From Microdochium bolleyi (Eukaryota; Ascomycota; Sordariomycetes; Xylariales; Microdochiaceae), in assembly GCA_001566295.1 (NCBI GenBank), contig KQ964245.1, forward strand, positions 253,524-317,523: 64,000 bases of DNA. Reading direction: 5' to 3'. Each line of letters starts with the position of its first letter. The first letter of the stretch is position 1. The notes below the pieces were generated by a model. The model ran no database searches, was not told where the DNA came from, and was given only the letters and a program-made list of their open reading frames with translations. Below, piece after piece: positions 57,466 through 64,000 of this stretch. The position numbers and the translations under genes were made by a program.

Positions 57466-58136
57466 ATGTCGCACTACAACCGCCCAACGTCCTCAATGTC
57501 CGCCTCGGGCGGTGGCAGCGGGAGCACCAATGTCTTTGCCGGCAGCGGTGCAGGCGGGCCAACAGCCACGCGCGAGAAGACGTACTTTGAGCAGCAGCGG
57601 GAGGCGCTGATTGGGGAGATTGCCATGGTATGTCGTTGTTGCGGACATGAGTTTGTGTCTGTCCTGCGCAGACCAGGCCAGACCAGGGAGGAGAAGGGGT
57701 GGGAGGGGCTAACGATCGCTTCATTGCATGTGCAGAGCTTCGAGCATGTCCTCGCGAACATCAACAAGTTGAACCGGTCCCTCGAGGCGGTCATCGCCGT
57801 AAGTCATCCCGTCGGAGCCCTCACAACGACTTGAATTCTCGAAGGGCGGTCGTCACTGGAGAGGTCTCATTAGAATAACCTGTTCTTTCGGCGAGCCAGG
57901 TCGGCAACGAGTTCTCCTCTGTCGAGGCGCTCTGGTCGCAGTTTGAGAACGTCATGGCGAAGGAGCCTGAGGATGCTGCGAACCCATCCACTGCTGCTCC
58001 TGCGGGCGAAGCAGTGGGGGCCAACCAACAGCAGCAGCACATCAAGACAGAAGATGGAGAAGGGCAAGAACAGGCCGGCAGCGAGCACGAGACCGGTAGC
58101 CGCGGGCGTAGTAGAGGCGGAAACGGCGAATGAAGA
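57466..58136 (+). CDS. dad1: DASH/Dam1 complex subunit Dad1
   Basis: Three exons, 57466-57627, 57736-57798 and 57900-58136, give 153 residues. Both introns (108 and 101 nt) are phase 0. The Dad1 domain spans about 40-100: [16 protein letters not shown], then [20 protein letters not shown], then [20 protein letters not shown]. The middle exon encodes only 21 residues but is fully conserved in character. An N-terminal Gly/Ser-rich stretch (about 38 residues) and an acidic, Gln-rich tail (about 50 residues) lie outside the domain. Dad1 is part of the ten-protein DASH ring that couples kinetochores to microtubule plus ends during mitosis. The ATG at 57466 begins [10 protein letters not shown]. 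Confidence 0.9.
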
Positions 58137-59573
58137 AACCCGATTGGAGCATACTTGCCTTTCCACGACAAAAGCCGACAGAAAGATATGCGGCAGCCTA
58201 ATACGACGCCGTGCTGTCGGGCAACCCAGGACAGCCACTACGCGGCTGTGGCAGTTTCGGTGGGGACGAAACAACGGCGGTCAACGACGGGAACAATACA
58301 GAGCAGGGCCATGGCCAGCAGTATACTCGAGGTCCAAACTTCACAGGGTGCCCTGACAGCTCCTCGGGTGGAAGCAGGGTCGGACGTGCTCCCACCGACA
58401 GTCACAGCGCGATAACTCCTCGATGACATTTCCCTCTTCCCGATCATCACACAACGGCCCCGGCCTGTATTTGCAAGACGGACCAGCACAGGTTTAGACC
58501 CGACCTTCGGAAGGTTTCTTCCTAAGACACCACCCCCTCGGAGGAGTAGAGTACCGGGGAGTCGTTCGTGCTGAATGCTCATCCTTGCGTTGAACACTGC
58601 GCGTGGAAAAAGTGAGCACAGTCGAGCCTGTTGTTTCGCTCACGCCGAGGGAGAGCTTTCGTGGCGACGCGAGGCCATGCGCAACAGTCTATCCTCGTGG
58701 GAAGGCATTTTTGGGGGCCAGAACGCGAAGGTTCGGGCAGTCCATGTCGAGTGCGGCGGGAATGGCTTTCGTCACCGAAGACCGTGGCTGCTCGCTTCGG
58801 GATTCTTCGTGCAATCGAGAGCTGAGACTGTGGTCCCTCGTACCAGCGCCCAGCAGATGAGATGATCACGGAGTTGGCATATGTTCAAGATAGGTATCTA
58901 TGGAAGACGTATCACGGATGAGTTATGAGTTCATGGCCTCATATGGATTATTCGTGTATAGTGTCAGCTTCTGTCTAAACGATTTTAGACGGAATGCCCT
59001 AATGTGGCTCATCGCACAAAGCATCATTGTCGGCCAAATAAATACATAGGGAATACTCTTCGGATGTAATCATGGTTACAGACGAGGAAGCGAAGTTCTC
59101 CAGGCCGAGCCCAGACGACAGGCAGCTCCAGGGCTGCGCAGAGCCGGTCGTATATGAAGAAGCAGCAGTGTATGAATTCCAGTAACGATAACGCCGACAT
59201 GTGGTTGGGAATCTTGGACCTGGTGGCCGTTTCCCCTCCAATTCTTCATAGACCTCCCATCCATTTGCTCCCATGCAGCCCATTAAAAAAAGAATCCTTC
59301 GTTGACGCCTTCTCGAAGGTCATGCGGCGTCCTGAACATTGTGCCCTTTTGAGCTCCCACTTGAGACCCTGCTCAGTAGGCGAGGGAGATAAAAACACAT
59401 CCGAGAAAGTAGAAGATGTCGTGCAATGCATATATGCAAGAAAAAGATCGTGAACCACGTCAGCCCCAGGTGGGCGCTCGGTGCTGGTCAGCCTTTTCCC
59501 GAAGCCTGCCTGCTGCTCGCTGCCAGTCCGCATTGCTCCCCGGAGTGGGAAAGCCCTTTGTGTCGGAAAGCGC
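58137..59573. other. convergent intergenic region
   Basis: 1.4 kb between the stops of dad1 (plus) and rho4 (minus). Short open frames without family signature. This is probably 3' untranslated and spacer DNA. Confidence 0.45.
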
Positions 59574-60548
59574 CTACAAGATTGTGCACCTAGACTTCTT
59601 CTTACGGGCGCCAGGCAGGTAGGCGATATCTTTGGGCGGGGCCCCAGATTTCGGCGCGGCAGCCATTGCGGCTTCGATGTTGCGACGGTCATTTGCGACG
59701 ACGGTGTTGATGGCTCGCTCAAAGATCTCGTCGACTCCAATCATCTCTTTGCTGCTGCACTCCATGTACTGGGCACCCATCTTTTTGGCAACAGTCTGGC
59801 CCTGCTCGGTGGTGACCGGAGTGAGGCCTTGTGTCTTGAGCATTTCGATGCATGTCTTCTTAAAGCGGAGGTCCGACTTGAGGCCGACCAAGATCAAGGG
59901 AGTGTAGGGGCAGAAGTGCAGGACCTCGGGGTACCACTGCGCAAAGATTAGTCGTCTGTCTTGATCGAACTGGGCTCTGAGATCTCGCGAGTGCTTACCT
60001 TGTCCAAGACGTTCTCGAGCGAGTTTGGGCAGTCGATAGCAAAGCAGACAAAGATGAGATCGGTCTCTGGGTAAGAAAGCGGGCGCAGTCTGTCGTATTC
60101 TTCTTGCCCGGCTGTATCCCACAACGCAAGCTCGACGCTCTTACCACTCGGCTGGTGGGTAGGATAGGTGATGTAGTTTTCGAAGACAGTCGGCACGTAT
60201 TTCTGGCAGTATTTATTAGTTGCTGTTCTCACAAGAGACGTGTGGTAGAGGACATACCTCTGGGAAGTAGCCCTGGCTGTAGCTGATCAAGAGGCAGGTC
60301 TTGCCACACCCTCCGTCGCCAACGACGACAATCTTCTTGGAGTAGGATGGCGCCTCTGTGGCCGTTGTGCCGGAGGACTCGCGGCCGGTGGAGGAACTCA
60401 TGGTCGTGCTTGTGGTGCCGTCGCTGGTTCTGGTGCTGCGCTGAGTAGTTCTGCGGTCGCTGTTGGTCGGCCTCCTCTGGATGCCATGGTCCTCCTGGTA
60501 GTTCTGGGCACTGTTGCCGTAGTATGAAGAGCGATTGTAGGCTGCCAT
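59574..60548 (-). CDS. rho4: Rho4-type small GTPase
   Basis: Three exons, 60548-60258, 60202-59999 and 59936-59574, give 285 residues. Both introns are phase 0 (55 and 62 nt). The G domain begins at residue 71, after a Ser/Thr/Arg-rich N-terminal extension of about 70 residues that is characteristic of fungal Rho4. Motifs are P-loop GDGGCGKT (77-84), switch [10 protein letters not shown] (99-107), DTAGQE (126-131), and ECSSKE. The usual TKxD is LKSD. The C-terminus is KKKSRCTIL: a polybasic stretch and a CaaX box ending in Leu, so geranylgeranylation is expected. Known fungal Rho4 localises to septa and acts in septation and wall integrity, often through formins. It is divergent from elc1, with about 830 bases between starts. 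Confidence 0.93.
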
Positions 60549-61376
60549 GAGGGGCGGCTCGCAGCAGGGAGAGCAGCGCAACAAGTGTGAAGCGATAAGT
60601 TTGCCTCGGGGCAAGAAGGCAGTCTCCGCGGCGGGCTGCAGGATGGGGCTTTGACTGGAATGCGGGTGAGACTTGTCTCTTAGGGACCCTTCTGGACGGC
60701 GGTGGTCAGTCTTTGTCGAGCGGCAAACAGCACTCGCGGTCCACATGGGCCGCAACATGGAGGGAGCTGGGGCACATACCTCTTGCGGGTGAGCGAGGAC
60801 GATGCTGGGAGGATGCGCGATTGCTTGCCTGCGGTGTGCAACGATGTTTGTGTCTGGAGACGGCGGAGATGTTGATGTTGATGTAGCGCGGTGAGAGGAG
60901 CGGGATGCGCAGAGGACGGGCGGCTGGTACAAATGGGCGAAATAAGCAGGGCGGCAAGGTGGTGTCATGCAGGATGCAGGTGTGGTGCAGATTGTTGGCA
61001 TCGCAACTGGGCCACTCATGCACGCACTTGAGGGCCTGGGCTGGCGCTTCCAAGGCACTCGAGGGCGGCGGTGCCTCCCCGGTGCGACGTCAGTCAATAA
61101 GCCAGCCTGTTGACCCGGCAACTGCGACGGAGTCCCCGGCGACCCCACCATGCACCCGCACCTTCCCACTGCCCCGATGCGCTTGTGCCCCTTGGCCTGT
61201 GCTTTCCATGTCGAGGGCCTTGTCTGCCACGCACGACCGCCTTTTCCTCGCGTCTCTGCACTCATTCACGATACATATCTTCGCGACCCGGAACACACCA
61301 CCTGCACCATCCCTCACTGCCAGCACTCTTTTCACTCGCGTTCCAGTCGACCCTGTCCCGGGTCGCAGTTTCAGCC
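60549..61376. other. divergent promoter region of rho4 and elc1
   Basis: 830 bases between two divergent starts, so both promoters lie here. Long overlapping open frames on both strands lack family homology and are treated as chance. No clear TATA box is seen. Confidence 0.5.
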
Positions 61377-62015
61377 ATGGACCTCGACGAGTCTGCGCCA
61401 AGCAAGTACATCACGCTGGTGTCGAGCGATGGCTTCGAGTTCGTCGTCATGCGCGAGGCCGCCTACATCAGCCCGGCCATCAAGAGCATGCTCGACCCTA
61501 AGAGCCAGTTCTCTGAGGCACGGACTGGCCGCTGCGTCTTTGAGGAGATCAAGTAAGTTCAAACTAGTCCGACGTTCATTGTCTTGCCTCAGCCCACCCT
61601 CGCCCGTCTTTGATGAATTCAATTTATTTCGCTGTGTTCTTACTGACAGACCAAATGCCATGGTCTGCATGATACCCTTCTACACTTGATCTGAGACCCT
61701 CACCCTACCATGATCCTTTGCACCTGGATACACTTCCCTCACAAAGATCGCCTCCCGTTATCGAGTTCGTATCGCTAACTAGGCTCTAAATAGCGGCATG
61801 GTGCTAGAGAAGGTCGTCGAGTATTTTCACTACTGGTACAGAAACAGAGATCGTGAAGATGTTCCCGACATGGATATCCCAGTCGAGCTGTGTCTGGAGC
61901 TGCTGCTAGCGGCGGACTACCTCGGTCTTGACAGTGCGTCTTCTCTCTCCCACACGGGACAACCCAACGATCCATTATCATGATGCTAACTTGTCTACCG
62001 ACAGAGGCAACATGA
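61377..62015 (+). CDS. elc1: elongin C (Skp1-fold adaptor)
   Basis: Three exons, 61377-61552, 61794-61933 and 62005-62015, give 108 residues, the normal size for elongin C (about 110). The introns are 241 nt (phase 2, branch GCTAAC) and 71 nt (phase 1). The chain reads KYITLVSSDGFEFVVMREAA, IKSMLDPKSQFSE, then after the join GMVLEKVVEYFHYWYRNRDR, MDIPVELCLELLLAADYLGL and DKAT. This is the BTB/Skp1 fold of elongin C. The last exon contributes only the end of a Lys codon, Ala, Thr and the stop. Elongin C links substrate receptors (BC-box proteins) to cullins in ubiquitin ligases and forms part of elongin. In yeast Elc1 acts with Ela1 and Rad7. Confidence 0.9.
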
Positions 62016-62840
62016 GAACCAATCCCGCATGGTGACATCAACCGTGCTCCACTGCGATGCCACGTTATCTGATGGCACGCTCCGTGTACACGAGGTCTAT
62101 AACACTATCGCTCTCCACGTACCTCACCAGCTATGGTGCCGAGGTCTCGCGAAGCGGATGTCCTCTGGATATCCTCATCATGCAATGAACGTGACGTCGC
62201 CGACTGCTCTTCGAGTACTGGGTCATTGGTTTCTGAAGGCTGTGTTCCTCTGGCATCGCCGGCGCTTCTAGCAACAGTCATGGTGGCAGAGATCGGAGCC
62301 ACCCGCCGTACTCTTCATCCGGCCTCCGAGTCTGAAATGGTAAGCAGACGGCTGGTCCAATAACACGAACGATGCCAGTCTCGTGGTATGCGTTTTGAGA
62401 AATTACTCTGCGTCTATGTAGCACCATTTGAGCATATGCGGCCTTTTCTCTTGCTCCAATGGATTGGCACGCCTATTACAGATGGAAGATTGATCATTTG
62501 TCCCCCGCACTCTGCGAATCTCGTTGTTTCTCTGTCGAGCATGAGCTTTTTAGGAGGGGATACAACCTTTCAAGTCGAAATATTTTATGCATCCGATTCG
62601 GTCCCGTCTACCAGTTGGGTTTCCGATCTCATGATCATATCAAAGTTAGTATTAGCTGCTCATCAATGCTAGAAAGCTTCAAAAAAAAACAGAACATAAT
62701 CGAGCCTTTCCTGAGACATTTGCGAGGATGAGGTAACCCGTTCCAGGAGAGGCTTCGTAAGGCCTTGCGTGGTGCATCAACAAGTCTGTCTTTCCTTGAA
62801 GTGAAGAATGTGATCTGTTTATTTTGAAGGTAACATTGAT
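62016..62840. other. convergent intergenic region
   Basis: This is the 3' flank of elc1 and of dbr1. It is relatively AT-rich, with an A run near 62680. No gene is seen. Confidence 0.5.
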
Positions 62841-64000
62841 TCATCGTCCCCTACCACGACCACCGCGACCTCGCCCTCTGCCTCTACCGCCGCCACCACC
62901 GAAACCACGACGTCCGCCTCCGAGCCCTCCGCGACCACCTCTTCCCCCACCCCCACCAAAGCCTCCCCTATGTTCACTTGGTGGAGGCCCCCTAGCCATC
63001 CGCTCCGCCCGGTCCGTCTCGCTCGCGTCCCAGATGTTCTCGAGTCCGAGCATCGTGCAGAATTCGGCGGTCTGGTTGTTCGTGTACTCCTGCGGCTGGT
63101 AGTCGACCGTCTCCGGATCGCCCTCTTGGTGCGGCGGCGCCGTGATCTGGAAGTTGTGCGGGACGTCGAGCTTGTCCAGCGTGACAATGTTGGATTCGAT
63201 CCAGGCCCGCTCGGTGTCGATCTGGGCCGAGTATGTCGCCTCGCCGAGGTCCGGCGGCGGCATGGCGCTGCGATCGCCGATCTGCAGTGTTGGGTGGAAG
63301 ACGCGCGTGATGGCGAGCCACTCGGGGTCGTACTGGAGTTTGTAGCGGCAAGGGGCCGGTGTCGATGATGAAGTAGGGTCCTGCTCCTCGATGGTCGCTG
63401 CTGGCGATGGTTCAATGGGAGGATAGACTGTGAGATGAGCTGGATCCAGCGGGCTCAGGCTCGCCAGCTGGATGTATTTGCGGCCGGGGAGACACTTGTC
63501 GAGCGCCAGGAATCGGGTTGTGGTGTTTGTGATTGTGGGCGGGACTGGCTGGCCTGGTGTCGACTTTGGAGCTTGGGGTGCGGGTTTGGCGAATGACGCT
63601 GGCAGCTGGGCTCTAAGCTCTTCTGATATGCCGGCAACTGTTGTGTCGGCTTTTGTGGCGCCCGCTGGCTCTGCTGGCTCGTGGGTAGATGGTTTCTCAT
63701 CCTTGACTTCAGTGTCGATTTTATTTTCGTCGCTGTCGTCGTCGTCCATGTCAAGGTCAATCTCGTCTGGGTTCGCTGCCGTCTCGCTGGCTGTAGAGTT
63801 TGATGTCTGAACGGCTGCAGGAGCGGGCTCCTCGGCCTTGTCTGAGCTATCGACACTTTTATTGACACCATTCTGTGACGAAGGGGCATCGTACGTCTTG
63901 ACCGCGGAGAACTTGCAGTGCATGTGCGCCGAGAACCAGTACGCAGGCCGCAGGCGATCCATGACATATGTCGCCGCCGGGTTGCCCAGGCTGCCGTCCT
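62841..64000 (-). CDS. dbr1: RNA lariat debranching enzyme Dbr1 (3' part, runs off window)
   Basis: The open frame extends to the right edge. The visible 386 residues begin within DGSLGNPAATYVMDRLRPAY, followed by WFSAHMHCKFSAVK, the end of the metallophosphatase domain with its metal-ligand His-x-His. An acidic spacer follows (EIDLDMDDDDSDENKID), then the Dbr1 C-terminal domain: TRFLALDKCLPGRKYIQLAS, LQYDPEWLAITRVFHPTLQ and WIESNIVTLDKLDVPHNFQI, with EFCTMLGLENIW. The tail is a long RGG/GRG-rich segment (about 45 residues), likely RNA-binding and arginine-methylated. Dbr1 hydrolyses the 2'-5' bond of excised intron lariats in the nucleus. The N-terminal half, including most catalytic motifs, lies beyond base 64000. 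The Gly/Arg tail is an addition relative to yeast Dbr1. Confidence 0.92.
   Translation of the reverse strand, partial: DGSLGNPAATYVMDRLRPAYWFSAHMHCKFSAVKTYDAPSSQNGVNKSVDSSDKAEEPAPAAVQTSNSTASETAANPDEIDLDMDDDDSDENKIDTEVKDEKPSTHEPAEPAGATKADTTVAGISEELRAQLPASFAKPAPQAPKSTPGQPVPPTITNTTTRFLALDKCLPGRKYIQLASLSPLDPAHLTVYPPIEPSPAATIEEQDPTSSSTPAPCRYKLQYDPEWLAITRVFHPTLQIGDRSAMPPPDLGEATYSAQIDTERAWIESNIVTLDKLDVPHNFQITAPPHQEGDPETVDYQPQEYTNNQTAEFCTMLGLENIWDASETDRAERMARGPPPSEHRGGFGGGGGRGGRGGLGGGRRGFGGGGGRGRGRGRGGRGRGR

Noticed and set aside
60216..61265. 349-residue minus-strand frame running through the rho4 start
   Set aside because: Only its last part (from the ATG at 60548) is rho4 coding sequence; the upstream extension has no conserved features and lies in the divergent promoter.

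Overview
The window is nuclear DNA from a filamentous ascomycete (Pezizomycotina, probably a Sordariomycete). The evidence is GC-rich coding sequence with C/G-ending codons, short GT-AG introns (about 45-240 nt) with CTAAC or CTGAC branch sites, and typical families: a HET-domain protein, a Ppo-type fatty-acid dioxygenase, a Zn2Cys6 regulator, Rho4 and DASH Dad1. I resolved 21 genes, one of them cut by the right edge, plus one likely gene relic. Exon joins were worked out by eye from splice signals, reading frame and family continuity. No RNA gene, complete transposon or CRISPR array was seen.

Left part (1-25 kb): a steroid 5-alpha-reductase-like membrane enzyme (2276-3208, -), a MINDY-type deubiquitinase with a C-terminal CaaX box (4750-7437, +), a HET-domain protein ending in short tandem repeats (7989-10073, -), a decayed membrane-protein relic (about 11.03-11.58 kb), a Ppo fatty-acid dioxygenase whose P450-like half lacks the haem-thiolate cysteine (13671-17493, +), an unrecognised protein made of about 18 tandem C-x2-H-x-C knuckles (18024-20807, -), and a Tbf1-like TTAGGG-repeat binding factor (21625-24971, -).

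Middle part (25-51 kb) is gene-poor, with intergenic stretches up to 4.5 kb. It holds aldehyde dehydrogenase (27832-29471, +), a fungal single-pass membrane protein convergent with a Zn2Cys6 regulator (32603-36978), a His-rich coiled-coil protein (39793-40821, +), a second coiled-coil protein (45324-46433, +), a pyridoxamine-phosphate-oxidase-like protein (46856-47746, +), a small secreted protein (49127-49771, +) and a short-chain dehydrogenase (50490-51266, +).

Right part (52-64 kb) is a compact block of conserved cell-biology genes: Upf3 (nonsense-mediated decay), phosphatase Ppg1, DASH subunit Dad1, Rho4 GTPase, elongin C, and the 3' part of lariat debranching enzyme Dbr1. No shared pathway ties the window together. 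The least explained item is the C-x2-H-x-C array protein. Three of its introns split the histidine codon of the knuckle at the same phase, which suggests the array grew by duplication of an exon or repeat unit.
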